A stretch of DNA of 64,000 bases from Latrodectus hesperus (taxonomy: Eukaryota; Arthropoda; Arachnida; Araneae; Theridiidae). Positions 37,901-52,874 of the stretch are shown here, one piece after another. The stretch is taken from NCBI GenBank assembly GCA_037975125.1, contig JAJQOW010000226.1:62001-126000 (forward strand). Direction: 5' to 3'. The position numbers and the translations under genes were made by a program. Every line of letters starts with the position of its first letter. Position 1 is the first letter of the stretch. The notes beneath the pieces were generated by a model. The model had not been told where the DNA came from. It made no database searches and saw nothing but the letters and a program-made list of their open reading frames with translations.

Positions 37901-38001
37901 AGAAGTTAGTTAACCATAAATTGTTTTAAATACAAAAGTGTTTTGATCGTATTTATTTAGCTTTTTAATTTACTGTTTTACTACTTTAGTTGTTTAACTA
38001 C

Positions 38002-38497
38002 CAATATTAATTTGAAATATTTAGCTCTATAACTACAAATGAAAGATGTGTATTGAATAACACATGATTTCTTGAAATCTTTGAAGAAGGGGTAACGGAA
38101 TTCAAAATTCCTGTTTCCCGTTTCTTTCTAATGAAATATTTGGAAGAAAAATTTTATATTTTTCGTTAAAATATTGCTTTAGTATTTAAAAGTTAATGTA
38201 ATTAAAAGTTTTAAAATAGCATGTATTTGTAAAAATTTTACCTCTCAGATGCTAGGAAATAGCAAAGAATGTGAATTTTATATAACTGATTTGAAATAGT
38301 AAAACCAGGAATATTAAAACACGATCTATACCTCTGAAGAACTAAACTTCGATGAAATTTCATGGCTGACATCTAAGAAACATCTGCAATATATAAGTAT
38401 TTGACAAATGGTTAAACACTCTAAACAAAGTAGCCTTACATCTATAGATTCTGAAGGCCCAAGGATCTGTAGTGCTGGGAGTCAGCTGCCATAGCTA
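38002..38497 (-). pseudogene. Array copy P9 of the unrecognised family (S, T, Y)
   Basis: S is at 38442-38497 (56 nt), containing AADSQHYRSLGLQNL. T is at 38323-38383, containing MSAMKFHRSLVLQRYRS after one TAG. Y is at 38002-38251. The 3' third of Y is open: NFEFRYPFFKDFKKS, then QYTSFICSYRAKYFKLIL, ending at TTG|GTAGTT. The Y acceptor TTTCCTAG is kept. S and T look like duplicates of each other, sharing HYRxLxLQ. No W, V or U follows directly. Confidence 0.47.
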
Positions 38498-38639
38498 CTA
38501 TCAGTCGAAGAAATTGACATGTTACTCACGTGGACTAAAATATATAAATTTAATTAAATTTTAACTAAAGTATAAAATCTACATTTCCTGTAAATGAAGC
38601 AATCTAATGAGATGTTATAATCTTTTGCCCAAATTTAAA

Positions 38640-40560
38640 GAACAAAACTAATTTTCCATCTCCTTAGTTCTTATAAATTCTCGTATTAAAATGAACGATT
38701 TCTTTCTATTCCTAAAAGTTAAATTAAAACTATATTAATAATCAGCAAAGAAGTTCCAAATAAATATTTTTCTATTAATACCATTAACAGTTTTGTAATA
38801 TAGAATCCTCTGTCAAGAAATCCTACTTCAAATAAAATTCGATTATAAATTCTTGTGTTTAATTTTCTCAATTTACTGTGAAAAAGTACCCAAACATTCT
38901 CTTAACATAAAAAGCACGACGCTGATTTACGATGTTAATGGAAGAGGAGTACGTTTTTTTTATTGTTTCCCCAATATTTCAATATTCAGAACTATTAATA
39001 AAGTACGAAAGTATACAAAAATATTTTAAAATTAAAACCAGCACCTTAGTGATAGAAATTTAATTCATTACTTGATGTATGAATTTTTTCTCAAATCGTA
39101 GTTGAACTGATTTACTTGAATATTTAATTCATTTAGATTATTATTTTTGTTTAATACCCATAGACATGCAGCAAATACTGTTTTTCGCTTGAATGAGAAA
39201 ACTCATTACTTTTTATATAGGAAAAGAAAAAATCATATAATATGCTTAATAAATAAAAATAGCAAATAAAATTATTTTAAATTTTAATATGCAATCCATT
39301 TATTCTCTAATAGTATGTAATTATTCCTCTCTATAAATCTACAAATGCTTTAAGTGAAGTCAAAATATTTCAAAAGGTTGTAAACTTTAACGTACAGATT
39401 TCATATATGTAGACATTTTTTTAAATAGGGAATATTAAAGTATTTATTATTTTCTTATGAATTTCATTTAACAATATTACATATTAAGCCATTTTTATAT
39501 ACAGTTAAAATGTGTTTTAGTAGTCAGTTCTGACAGGAAATAACAGAAGGCTAGCACGAAGGATTTCGGAAAATGCATTTCACTGATGATTTTATTATAA
39601 TTTTATACTGAAAATGACTCATTAGAAAAAATCTTTAACTTTATACTACACAAGAAGTATTTGATTTATAAGGGGGATTTATTTATCCCCAATTGTGTAT
39701 TTAATTTTTAGAATCATGGTAGTCCATCTCAAAGTTTCAGCCATGTTAACTAATAAACAATTTTTTTGTAATGTAGATGGAATTGATGTTCGCATACCTT
39801 ATGTGTTTTAGTAGTCAGTTAATTCAATAATGTGCTATGTTAATTCTATAATGTACTAGAAATAGAATTTCATCATGTATTATAAATGAATAGTTAGGCT
39901 CTTCTATAAGTGATTGTAAATTAATTTTAATGAAATGAAATGGTAACTGATTTTTTAACATTGTAAGCATTAAAATATCATGATAACAATAAAACCTACA
40001 ATTACTTGACTTTTTAATAAAATTCTTTTCAATTTCTTAACTCCTATCAGTTGTACTTACTTAAGCTCATCGTATCCATCAATATTTATTGTTTCCTCTC
40101 CATGCAATAACTATTTTAAGCAATTTTGTTGCCAAAACCTGTTTTCCTATGTTTATTTATATTTCATATGTTTTACTGTAGGAAATTCAATTCTCTAACT
40201 TCTTAGTTGTGCTATCGTTTATAATTTTGGTTTTCTGGAATAAAAGTAGTTTTTAGATATTTTTACATATCTTAAGCAGTCATGTTTCAAAACGTCCAAA
40301 TAAATCATCTAAATAAATATTAAGCTATATTTTGAGCAATATTCATTAATTTTTTAAAACATTTATATTGACTTTAACGTTAGCTTTGAGAATTTTTTTT
40401 TAATATTTGCTATTAATGTGAGTATCATTTGGCGATTAATTTTCCGCCAAGCTATGAATAAAGTGAATATTAATCTTTAGTAAGAAACTATAATGATCTA
40501 TTTTGCCTTTATAAAGCGCAACTAAGAAGTTTTTAATTCTTTTATGATAAAAAAATTAAG
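38640..40560. repeat. Duplicated block C, copy C1
   Basis: It matches 45000-45900 in shortened form (for example the shared TTTTCCGCCAAGCT near 40440 and 45780) and 50150-51340 in inverted orientation. It lies upstream of array copy P9, as C2 lies upstream of P12. The end at 40530-40560 is the empty-site counterpart of the Jockey insertion at 20973. No coding frame is shared among the copies. Confidence 0.7.
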
Positions 40561-41310
40561 TAAAATAACTTTCAAATTGCCATAAATTTAGTAAAATTAT
40601 TAAAATATAGTTATGTTGAAAACAGAAATCGAGTAATATGACAAAATTAAAGTCCTCTTTATTCTGGAGTAATTTCAGGTTTTGTGTTTGATAATTGGTT
40701 GCAATTTTTACTTAATTCATCCATGTATTTTTAAGTGTTGAGTTTATGAAATATATAATACCTTGAAATTCTGTAGGTAAGGCATGTGATATTCATATAG
40801 GTTTTGATATTTATACATAAGTTATCACGTAAAGTTATTGGGAATAAATAATAATAATCAACTTTTAAATAAAATTCATTATTTGATTTAAATATATAAA
40901 TTTGAATTTATTGAATTTTTTAACAAAACATTAATTAAAATGTATTTGCATGATTTATATATTAAATAAATAAAATATCCATCCATTGCTCAATTTTTAA
41001 AAATGTTTGCTCCATATTGAATGCAAAATGTTTGCAATATATTGAATTAGAAACATTTATATCTTTGATAATCGAAGAATTAATAATAGAAAAGGATGGA
41101 TTAATTTTGTAAAAAAGTAAGTAATTATGAAATTCATATAAAATATGTTGCGCTTATAACAGACAGAAAATATAATTTTTTAGAATTTCATCATTATTTT
41201 GATAAAATATTTTCAATCCTATTTTTGATCCCAGTATAATTATACAATCGTCTTTGTGTTTTTATTCAATACGTTAATAGAAATGCTGTAAAATGAATGA
41301 TATTGTTCTA
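40561..41310. other. No gene seen
   Basis: AT-rich sequence with no recognisable domain. I saw no second copy in the window. Confidence 0.45.
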
Positions 41311-41824
41311 TTTGTAAATAGAGACTAAGAAAATAACTTCAACAAAGTATATGAACAAAAGGATACAATTTTTAATAAAGTACAAATTGCTCGATTTTGA
41401 ATTAGCATAGAAAAAAAAATATTTTCTACACAGAAAGATGTTAAAAAAATATCCACAAGAAGAATAAATATCAACAAAATGTAAAGTATTACAAATAAGA
41501 AATTATACTGATATTTAAAGAAGTGCGTTTTTGTCAAAACAGACTTTAAAAATTAAAATATCACTTAAAGTATTTATTAAAATTTTAAAAACTCTTTCAC
41601 TCAGAAAAAATCTATACTTGTTAATTGGTTTTGATGAGTTATTGTGTAAAGCTATGGATATAGAATAAGTAACCTGAAAATTCCTATGATTAAAAAAGTT
41701 TTCTCAAATTAAATGTTGTCAGATATTTACATCTAACAATGCATAAAGTATAAAATATTTTTCAATAAATCATATTCATTCAGTCGTTGCGAAAATGTGT
41801 ATTTTATAAATTTCATATACCCAG

Positions 41825-41950
41825 TAAATTTCCCCGTGTCCTTCCTATTAAAATGTATTTTTCTGAAAAATTAAAAATCCAAACAATAAAAAAAACAAAA
41901 TTAAGAACATAATTCTTACTTTTACTAACAGTACTTGTTTGAAATGATTT
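41825..41950 (-). pseudogene. Array copy P10 fragment (Y end and W)
   Basis: Only the last bases of Y remain, at about 41925-41950, followed on the minus strand by a W relic after ATTTTTCAG. The rest of Y is replaced by the TA array at 41996-42134. Confidence 0.4.
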
Positions 41951-41991
41951 ACACTATAAAAATAAAATAAAGCACTCAACGTGTTTTTTGT

Positions 41992-42136
<145 letters not shown>

Positions 42137-42224
42137 AGTTTTAAGTGACTTAATTTGTGACACCATTCAGCGTACAATCAAATATCTGATAATGTTGAAG
42201 TTTTTTCTTTACAATTGTTTTAAG

Positions 42225-42968
42225 GATGATGCTTTGTGAAGCCACATTTATGGGGATGTGTTAACGTTTCAAAAAGAGGAAAAGTATGCTGAATCTGTCA
42301 CGTATGTTAGGGCAGAAAAAATCACCGATATCGTAAGAGAAATATATATTTACCCTTATTAAAATCATGTTATCAACGATCTCCTAAACTCAAATTAGTC
42401 ATATTAAAACTAAAGAGTTATGCATATAATTCCGGATATTTTAAACATTTTATATAAATGATAGCACCCACTTCTCGTCCTTTATGTGGTTTAATTAAAG
42501 TATATTTGATCTGAAGAAAAGTATGGAGATTCATACAATTATAGGAATGCATATAAAAAAATAACATTTATTTATCCTAACAGAATTAATTTTAAATAAG
42601 TGGTTCCATAAGAAAAAATTAAAGTGTAATGAATGCATATTATATGAGCTTAAGGTAGTTTTGAAAAATTCAGAAGCTTGGAAAAAATATTTCGGTTTCC
42701 AATCTCAGTGTATCGAGATTTTTAGAAAACATATTTTCACTTATGTAGTTATCAGTTGTAACGTAAATTTCAGTGTTCAACCGTTCGAAAATTATGTAGA
42801 CCTAAACGGTAGCAGAAGTTTTTAAGTAACAATGAAATTTAATTCATACATCCATTAGCAAATAATATGAAATTTTTACAACAGATTTAAAATAGTAAAA
42901 TCATGGAAATATTAAATTACCATTTATATCTCCAAAGAAGTAATTATCACATTAAAACTAGTGTCAAA
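42225..42968 (-). pseudogene. Array copy P11 of the unrecognised family (T, Y, W, V, U)
   Basis: T is at 42921-42968, Y at 42581-42801, W at 42424-42510, V at 42354-42388 and U near 42225-42268. W is 87 nt and open in frame 0: IKYTL...GREVGAIIYIKCLKYPEL, the best copy of that block. Y reads EIYVTTDNYISENMFSKNLD and LETEIFFPSF before a TGA. V is one base short and its frame is lost. The Y acceptor CCGTTTAG is kept, but the Y donor has become TTAGGA. Confidence 0.5.
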
Positions 42969-43359
42969 CTGAAATATACCCTTTGATTCTCGAATGTAAA
43001 ACTTTGGCGACGAAATAAATATTTTAACGGAAATATCATGTGACATTTACTTAAAATGATAAAATGATGTGTGAAACATATTTAATGAAAGCTTTTACTA
43101 TTGGTAGCAATATTTTATAAAAAATCAATAAAAATTAAAAATTGAAAAAATAACCTTGTCCCAAGTTTGTAAGATCATAAAAATTATCTGTGGTTATTCT
43201 TGTTCTTTTTTCCCCCGTGTTAATATGGAGTATTATTTACCTTACATTTAATCTTAATTTTGCTTAATATTTAAGAATATCATTCCGTTAAGTATAATTG
43301 TTTAATTTAGTTTGTAAACTTATTCTATAATTTTTAATAAACAATATATTACATGATTT

Positions 43360-44817
43360 CTTAGAGGACTTAATATGAGACAATTCAGCGTACAATCTTG
43401 GGAACGTGATAACCTTTTAACAAGAAATTTGTTGAAATTGAGGCGTTTATTAGACCAGAAAAACTCACCGACCTCATGAGAGAAATATATACTTCCCATT
43501 ACAAAAAAATTTCTTTCAACGATTTTTTAAGCTGAAGTAAGCTATTTTAAAATTAAAGAGTATTATGTAGAAACATATGTTAAAACCAAATAGTAAAATC
43601 GGTACTTTTCCGTTTCGCCGGCGCAAATCTCGCCAAGTGAAAATTAAGTCGTCATATGGTGACAACACACAATTTACACATAAAAATGTTTAAATAATGT
43701 TGTTTTACATAAAAAATTTTTTATTTATTTATTTAATTGTTGTTCTCGATGTGCACGCTATGCGTGGAATGATGGGTGCCAGAGCCTCAATTTATTTACT
43801 AATTATATTAGATTACAATTTATCGGGTGATGCATATTTCAAAATCTTATTATTTTTTTTAATATTTTTGTATGTGAATTTGTGTTCGATTATCATTTTT
43901 TAAGATATATTTTTAAAATCCGATTTTTTCTAGAGAAATTTTATGAAATTATTAAATTTGTATATAAAGCAACATAGCATAAAATTATGAAATGGAAAAA
44001 AAAGTCGAAATAAAGTCGTTGACAGTAAAAGGCCGTCACATGTTTTGGAAACGTAGCAGTAAAAGGTTACCAGTGGAGATATTCCTTCTAGCGCTGGTTG
44101 TATAATTTTTGGCGACTTTATCGCCTGCGCCGGCGAAACGGAGAAGTACCGTGAAATCATAGCAATATACTAAAAATAAATAATAAACTGTAAGTCAAGA
44201 TGTACTCACTCGCTTCAAATTTTATGTGATTTAATTAAAGTATCTTTGATCAGAGCACAACTATAGAGAATCTCGTAATTAAAGGAGCATGTGTGATAAA
44301 TCAACACTTATCAATATTACCAATAGTAATTCACAATATTTAGATTTATAAGAATAATTGAAACTAATATGCTGCAGTTGGCGAAATCTGGCCATTGGCT
44401 TTGAAGGAGAGGAGATTGGAAAGAAAATTTCCGTTTTTTATATCAATGTAAAGAAGTATATGTCATCAACATCATTTTTTTACTGTGTGTGTTCAAAGAC
44501 TGTTTATCTTTTGGTAGATATAGAAGTTTTAACACATAACAAGTACATGTAAAATTTACATTGGTCAGAAGCAAGGAAACAGAAAAGAATTTAGAGTTTA
44601 TACAACTGATTTTAATTAGTAAAACCAGATATAATGAATAATGATTTATATCTCTTAAGGACGAAACATCGATGAAATCTCATGTTTTACGCATAAAAAA
44701 CATCTAAAAAATTCAAGTTTTTGACAAATGGTTGAAATCTCTGAGCAAAGTTGTGTTAAACCTAGATTCTGTAGGGCCTAGGATCTGTAGTACTGGAACT
44801 CAGCTGCCCTATAGTTA
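43360..44817 (-). pseudogene. Array copy P12 of the unrecognised family, interrupted by a MITE
   Basis: S is at 44762-44817 (56 nt), T at 44643-44703, Y at 44321-44571, W at 44188-44250, the MITE at 43601-44150, V at 43497-43531 and U ends at 43413. S contains RAAEFQYYRS. The end of Y is open: KTEIFFPISSPSKPM and RQLQHISFNYSYKSKYC. U is open for a long stretch, beginning VITFPRLYAELSHIKSSKKS. Copy P13 has LYAEFSEIKSSKKYCNV at the same place, so U may have an alternative longer form. Confidence 0.48.
43601..44150. mobile_element. Non-autonomous DNA transposon (MITE) with 25-bp inverted repeats
   Basis: The ends are GGTACTTTTCCGTTTCGCCG and, from the other side, GGTACTTCTCCGTTTCGCCG, continuing to 25 matching bases with one mismatch. 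The flanks GTAAAATC (43593-43600) and GTGAAATC (44151-44158) look like an 8-bp target duplication with one change. The 550-bp interior is AT-rich and has no transposase; the 68-codon frame at 43697-43903 looks like chance. Paralogous copies near 13030 and 51780 are uninterrupted here. The superfamily is unassigned; 8-bp duplications occur in hAT, P and Merlin elements. Confidence 0.88.
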
Positions 44818-44999
44818 CTAATAGTCGAAGAAATTTATGTGTTATCCACGCGAGGACTTAAATGCATAAACGTAATTAAATTTTAACTTAAGTATAAAAT
44901 CTATATTTCTTGAAATGAAGCAATCTAATGAAATATAATTATTATCTTCTGTCCAAATTTAGGGAATAAAACTATTTAATCTTGAAGTCTGCTAAATTG

Positions 45000-45900
45000 T
45001 AATAAATTTTAGAATTAAAATGATCGAATTGTTTCAGTTCTTAAAAGTTAAATTAAAACTTTAGGAATTAATTATTTGCACAGTAGTACCAATTAAATAT
45101 ATTTCTTATAATATAATTAACATTTTTTTTAAAATTGCGTCTTCTTTTAAGAAAACCTTCATCAAACAAAATTAGATCATAAACTCTTGTTTAATTTTCT
45201 CAATTTGAATGAAAAATGACATTGTAGTCTCCAACTTGGTAGTCGTGCTGCAGTTGATGATAAGTTTGATTTTCCCGAATAAAATTGTTTGTAGGTCTTT
45301 TTACAAATGTTGAACATTGATGTTTCAAAAACAACCAAATATATTATCGAAATAACTATTTCAGTTGAAATTTTTCCAATGGAATATGGATTGCAGATTT
45401 ATAGATACATTTCCTGTTATAATTGTTTTTAATGCTGTAACTCTCTGTATGTTACAAAATTTGAACTTCTATTTTTTTAGAAAAATTACTGTTATGTTTA
45501 TTGTTAAAAAAAGCTGCAATATGTTCTGTTTGAACTTTAGAAAACTTATTCCTTTTTGCATTTTCCAAAGAATCCAATGACATAAAAAATTTGCAGGATA
45601 AGTTAAAACACTGAGTATTTTTGATTAAAATATTGACTAATTTTAATGTTTGTGAAGCTATATTTTCGCCAATGCTCATTAATTTTTAAAACATTTATAT
45701 TCACCTAAAACGTTAGCTTTGAGTGAACAATTCTTCTAATAATTGACATTAATGTCAGAGTGTCATTTGGTGATTAATTTTCCGCCAAGCTGTGAATAAA
45801 GTAAGTATTAAAATTTAGTAAGAGTCTGTAATGCTCCTCTCGGTCTTTATGCAGGGCAGCTAGCATATAAGAAGTCATCATTAACAGGAAGCTAATCGTC
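45000..45900. repeat. Duplicated block C, copy C2
   Basis: It matches parts of 38640-40560, collapsed by deletions. No gene is seen; the frames at 45365-45580 and 45452-45679 are not kept in C1. Confidence 0.65.
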
Positions 45901-47462
<1,562 letters not shown>

Positions 47463-47689
47463 CAAAGAAATTGGTTATATGCAGTTTATATACAGTAAGA
47501 CGAGTGAAAACATTTCCATTCGCTTGTGTGAATAATGGAGAACACAATATGCATGTCACTGTTGTCACATTAGGTCTACCGGAAAGTTTTTCCTCTTTTT
47601 AATGTAAAATAAAAATACAGACTTTTCTTAAATTAAAATAATTAAATTGTATATATAACTGTCGTTATTATATTAATGAATTCTTACAG

Positions 47690-49460
47690 CGTTAGGTAAA
47701 TTTTTATATTCTGTTTTTGAAAAACATTTCATCACATTTTATATAAAATTGAAAAACTCAGACAATACTTGATTGAAATCTTCTACACATTATTGTATTT
47801 TTCACCCCTCAAAATATTTTATATGGACAAAAACAAATGATAGTTAGAGGCTTATAAAACCGGGAAATATTGTTTAGGGGTTAGAAAATCAAAGCCTAGT
47901 TCTGTAAATTTTCGGTGAACTTTTTAATGGCGTGTTTTTTGGACTGCACTTTTCCCTAACATCAAAGGCGTCTTATATGGACTGCTTCCATTCAATTAAC
48001 CAGTTGTTAAAGATTCTCTTCAGAACTGAGCTTCTCAGCGAATATCATTTGAGTTTAATACAAATTACATTTACAAGAGTATTCAATTAAACCACTTGTA
48101 TTGTTTCTTGATACAAAATCTGTTATAGAAATATATCAATATATAACATATAATGATTACAAATATCATTCGGTATGTTATAGCAATCAGAGCAGCACTT
48201 GTTATGTCATGGAAGATTGCGTGTCAATTCAACAAGATGGCTTTCTTGGCTATGGAAACTCCCGCACCATATCAGTCTATTTATAGAAATTGTAAATGAA
48301 TATCTAAGTTAATGTTTTTTCTATAATTATGTAGAGAAACATTATTTGAATATTCTAAACCGGTTTTTTCATCAGTAGGATAGATGATCGGCAATTGATT
48401 AGTTCTACAATAACCATGATCTTCAAAATATATAAAGTGATATGATAATTTTTTATTGTTACTCATAACACTTAAGCAAAACAATTTTCTATGCCTTGGC
48501 TATGCGAATTTAAATCGGTAAGATGAGTCTTTCGTTTAACCAGATGAGCTGGAAGGTTAAAGTACGACTCTACTCTTTAAATCTCCCGATAGATGGCACA
48601 ACCAGAGAATCCACTCCTTCAATTTTGACATTGATATGAAGGAGGAGGAGCTTTTTTTTCGACCATTGTACCCATGGTAACTGCTCAACCACCAATCAAA
48701 GGATTTTTGATTCCACAGATTTATATAATGAGCACCTATATCGCATGTACTTGGTGGCTCTCTGATGGCATTGGAAACCGAAAACTTTCCTTCCGGATGA
48801 AAAAACGATGCTATAGGATAGATTCTATAGGAAGGACGAACCAATAGGCTACCACGGCTTGTCCATAACAAAGTAAAAATTTTGAAATTTGATTTTAATA
48901 AAACATATTCATTCAGTTGCTCCGAAATTTTCACTTTTCCAACTTTCAGAACGGATAAACTGTGATATCCGTGTTTCTCTAATTCAAAAGTTATTCAACC
49001 CAGAATTCTAGAAATTTTAAAGAAGAGCTGCTATAAACTTATGTTTATTCCTTGGAAACGGAAATCAGCAAATCAAAAGACATTATTTAAAAGAATTAAA
49101 AAAATAAAACAGCAAATACTAAATTAAAATTCATTAGTCAGAAGAAAGAATCATTGAAGAACGGACAAGGCTGATAGGAAAACATATTACTGATTGGTTG
49201 AATGTGAGAGGTAATTAATTTTCAGAATAATGCAATGTTTGATTGGATATCTAAAAATGGAAAATATATTAGTTTTTAAGGATGTATTCGAAGTGAGAAA
49301 ACGTTGGGATGCTATAAACTAAGAAATATTGAATAAAACATTTTTCTCTGAATATGTATCAGCATATTTTAAAATAAATATGCAATATAAGAAAACAAAA
49401 TTTGTCGAACCGTGTATTGATAGTTTTATGATACATTTCTATTTCGTATGTGCTTATATG
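47690..49460. repeat. Segmental duplication block A, copy A4 (internal deletion)
   Basis: It matches the start of A1 (about 1-200), then jumps to sequence matching 1965-3425. About 1.75 kb is missing, with the junction near 48025. It keeps the family B SINE. It is the most diverged copy of block A. Confidence 0.75.
48590..48862 (-). mobile_element. tRNA-headed SINE (family B), copy 3
   Basis: A diverged version of the elements at 2500-2752 and 35025-35280. The A-box region (CCGTGGTAGCC) is kept, but the B box is mutated and about 20 bp are inserted in the head. Confidence 0.6.
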
Positions 49461-49599
49461 AAATCCAGAATCTTGTTGTTAGTTTAAATTGTTGCAAATA
49501 TTTGTTTGAGATTTATTGCATAAGACACATAAATAGATTACTGGCAAATTAATACCCGCAGTGTATATATAGTACATATAAACATTTTTGTTAATAAAT

Positions 49600-50080
49600 T
49601 CAATGCATATATCAAAAGAACTGAATATATTTAAAAATATATTATATACATTTACAGGCTTGTATTTCATAGAATAATACTTTATCAAAATAGTATTTAA
49701 TATGAATAGTATTTCATATGGTAGAAAGAAGAGATAAGGATGCAATTAACGAAACAAATTTCACGGTAGCTTTAATATTATTACAAATTTCAGTTTAATA
49801 AATATACAATATAAAAAACAAAACGTTAATACAAATGTGTTTCTATGGCAATTTCGTATTCCGTACTGTTAATCATCAATTGCGCTTTTGTTTTTAGGAA
49901 CATAAAATACTAGTTGGCATACATATACTCCGATCCACAAAATGTATCATAATATTCAATTTATATCAATTGCTAGTTCATGCTCGTGACATTTTTTTCC
50001 GTGGAATGTACATAGATGGGTCTATATATGTTTTCCTTATATTTACAATAATTTTGATCTTATTATACAGAAGCATAAAA
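49600..50080. repeat. Block D, second copy
   Basis: It matches 16880-17270 in the same orientation, with a short match at 49650-49680 to 16150-16180. It is the last stretch in forward orientation before the inverted segment. Confidence 0.7.
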
Positions 50081-50149
50081 TTATAATTCATGCAAAATAT
50101 TATGATTTTCATGGAAGAAAAATTTATCGTGACAAAAAATCGGCATGAA

Positions 50150-51340
50150 GATAAGTTGTTTAAAAAGGGTTAAAATAGAGAAAGAAAATTCCACTCACCA
50201 AAATACTATTCATTGTTATGCTAGCCAGAGTTAAGAAATTAAACATAATTTTTTTTAAAATGTCAAGTAATTGTAAGTGATATTTTTATATGGTATTTCA
50301 ATGCTTACAATGATAAAAAAATCAGCTGCGACTTTATTTTATTAAAATGAATTTACAGGCATATGTAAGAACCTAACAATTAAAATTTTTAACAAATGAT
50401 AAAGTTTTTGATAAATTATTAAATTAACATCAAAATATTCAAACATCAATTCTATCTATATTACAAAAAATCCTTTATTAGATAACATAGCTTTGAAAAC
50501 AACTTTGAAATGGACTGCTATGATTCTGAAAATTAAAGACAGAATTAATAAGGAATGAGTCCTCCTTATAAATCAAATGCTTTTCTGTAGTGTAAAAGTT
50601 AAGCCTATTTCAAATGAATCATTTTTAATATAAAATTAGAATAAAATCATCAGTGAAATGCATTCTCCAAAAATCCTCTTGCTAGCGTTTATTAATATCA
50701 TGTACACAGATCTTACTACTAAAATACAGTTTATCTCTGCTTAAAAATATTTTATAATGTAATATTGCTAAATGAAATTTATAAAAAATACTAAATACTT
50801 TAATATTCTCTATTTATAGAAAAAATGTCTAGATGTACGAAACCTGTTCTTTAGTTTCAAACCTTTTGATATTTTTTGACTCCACTTTAAAACAGCTCTA
50901 CATTTACAGTGAGGAATTATTACATACTACGAGAAGAATAAAGGGTTACATATTAAAATTTGAAATAATTTAATTTGTTATTTGCATTTATTAAGCATAA
51001 TATATGATTCTTTCAATCCATATAGAAAAAAAAGTAATTAGTTATGCCATGCAAATGCGAAAAACAGTATTTACTGCATGGCTATGGGTATTAAACAAAA
51101 ATAATAATCTAAATAATTAAATATTCAAGTAAATCAATTCAATTACGATTTGAGAGAAAATTCATGATTCATCAGTTATAGAATTAAATTTCTATCCCTT
51201 ATGTACTTATTTAAAATTACTTTTGTATATTTTCAAATTTTAATGATAGTTGTGAATATTAAAATATTGGGAAAATAAAAAAGGAACATAATTCCTCTTC
51301 AACCCCCATATAGTAAATCAGTATTATACTTTTCAAGTTA
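50150..51340. repeat. Duplicated block C, inverted copy C3
   Basis: The reverse complement matches 38900-40030, for example around 50550-50700 against 39580-39730 and 51060-51200 against 39040-39190. It marks the start of the segment where everything is in opposite orientation. Confidence 0.7.
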
Positions 51341-51427
51341 AACAAATGTGTGGGTCATTTTTCACAGCAATTTGAGAAGATTATACAAGAGTTTATAATC
51401 TAATTTTATTTGAGTTAGGTTTTCTAG

Positions 51428-52045
51428 AGAAATATTTTATATTTCTTATTCGAACAGTGATAATATGAGGCTATTTTTTAAATACATCAGTTCACTGATG
51501 TGGGAAACCGAAATATTCATTGCGGTCTCCCCGTTTTACAAACTCGTCAAGGGCGCACGTATCCTTCAACATACCACTTTCATTTCTTATTATGTATCTA
51601 AATATTTCAAATTATTATTGGTAGTGTAAATAAGTGTTAATTTTGTACACATGCTCCTTCAATTGTGTGAATTTCTATATTTGTTTAGATAAAAGATACT
51701 TTTATTAAATCACATTAAGTGTGAAGCGGGTAATATAAATAGACAAAACGTTGAAAGATCTTTATTTAGAGTCTATTTATTTTTAACATATTACTATGTT
51801 TTCAGTATTTAGTTGTAACATATAATTCTCTTAATTTTAAGGTAGCTTACTTCCGTTTAGAAGACCATTGACAGCAATTTTTTTTAAATAATGGGAAGTA
51901 TATGTTTCTCTCATGAATTAGGTAATCTTTCTGGCGTAGTAAGCGCCTCAATTTCTGCATATTTCTTTTTAAAAGTTTAACACATTTATAAGATTTTCAG
52001 CTGTTTGACTGTACGCTGAATTTTCAGAAATTAAGTCCTCTAAGA
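51428..52045 (+). pseudogene. Array copy P13 of the unrecognised family, inverted orientation (Y, W, V, U)
   Basis: Y is at 51428-51620, after TTTTCTAG. Its end is open: MWETEIFIAVSPFYKL, then RILQHTTFISYYVSKYFKLLL, at TTG|GTAGTG. W starts at 51689 after TTTGTTTAG (IKDTFIKSH, then stop). V is at 51856-51893 (FRRPLTAIFFK). U starts at 51976 after TTTTTAAAAG and soon meets a stop, but further on has LYAEFSEIKSSKKYCNV, shared with P12. The site of the P12 MITE and P4 mariner is uninterrupted here. Confidence 0.5.
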
Positions 52046-52615
52046 AATACTGTAATGTATTGTCCATTGAAAGTTATATATGTGAGCATAGAAAATAAAT
52101 TAAACAATTATACATAACAGTTGGATATTCTTTAGTATTAAGCAAAATAATGTTTAAATGGAATGGAAGAAACACATTTTATGAATTTTTATTATTAATT
52201 CTTTTTTTTACACAAATATGAGTGCTTGTATACGTATATAAATGTAGACAAAATGAAAACCAACTCCCCCGGATCTGTACGTTTTCCCTCAAATCCTGAT
52301 CATATTTAATATTTTCCTAATTCATATTTGTAATACATATGAAATAAATACGATCAAAACATATTGGTAATTAAAACAATTTATGGTTAACTAACTTCTA
52401 AACAGAAAATATTGAAATTTATCCTCTAAAACATCAATACACTTGAGGATTGTAACTTGAGGATTAAAAACCAAATACCATCAACATGCACCATTTCCCA
52501 AAGTTTCTCGTTTTCTGATACAGTATATAGTTCCACATTAATATTGCCATTTAAAGTATGTGTTGATTTTATAAGAATGTTCTCCTTTGATGCTTAGCAT
52601 TTCTATTTGCCCAAG

Positions 52616-52874
52616 TCAAATACACTTTTTTTAATCACATAAAGAAAGCAGCCGTTGATATTGTAACTCCTGAAACATTAAAAATTTCATGAATTAAAAC
52701 TGTAATTGCTTAATTTTACACCTGCTCACATTAGAGTAGAATATCATTGACAGTCACTTTTCAATAATGGGAAGTTCATTTTTGACTTTAATTTGGTTTT
52801 TCTTTTTTTGTCGTCCTGTTTTTCAGTTCTTACGTGTTACTTTTTTAAATGTTAACAATTTTGAATGCACTTGA
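52616..52874 (+). pseudogene. Array copy P14, inverted orientation (W, V, U)
   Basis: W starts at 52616 (VKYTFFNHIKKAAVDIVTP). V is near 52738-52769. U is at 52827-52874 (48 nt), after CCTGTTTTTCAG, and reads FLRVTFLNVNNFECT then TGA. U has the same length and stop as the copies at 11959 and 37577 despite several amino-acid differences. Confidence 0.47.

Noticed and set aside
43697..43903. 68-codon hydrophobic frame inside the MITE
   Set aside because: AT-rich composition explains it, and non-autonomous elements of this size rarely encode proteins.
49479..49745. 88-codon minus-strand hydrophobic frame
   Set aside because: No family signature, AT-driven composition, and it crosses from the end of block A into block D.
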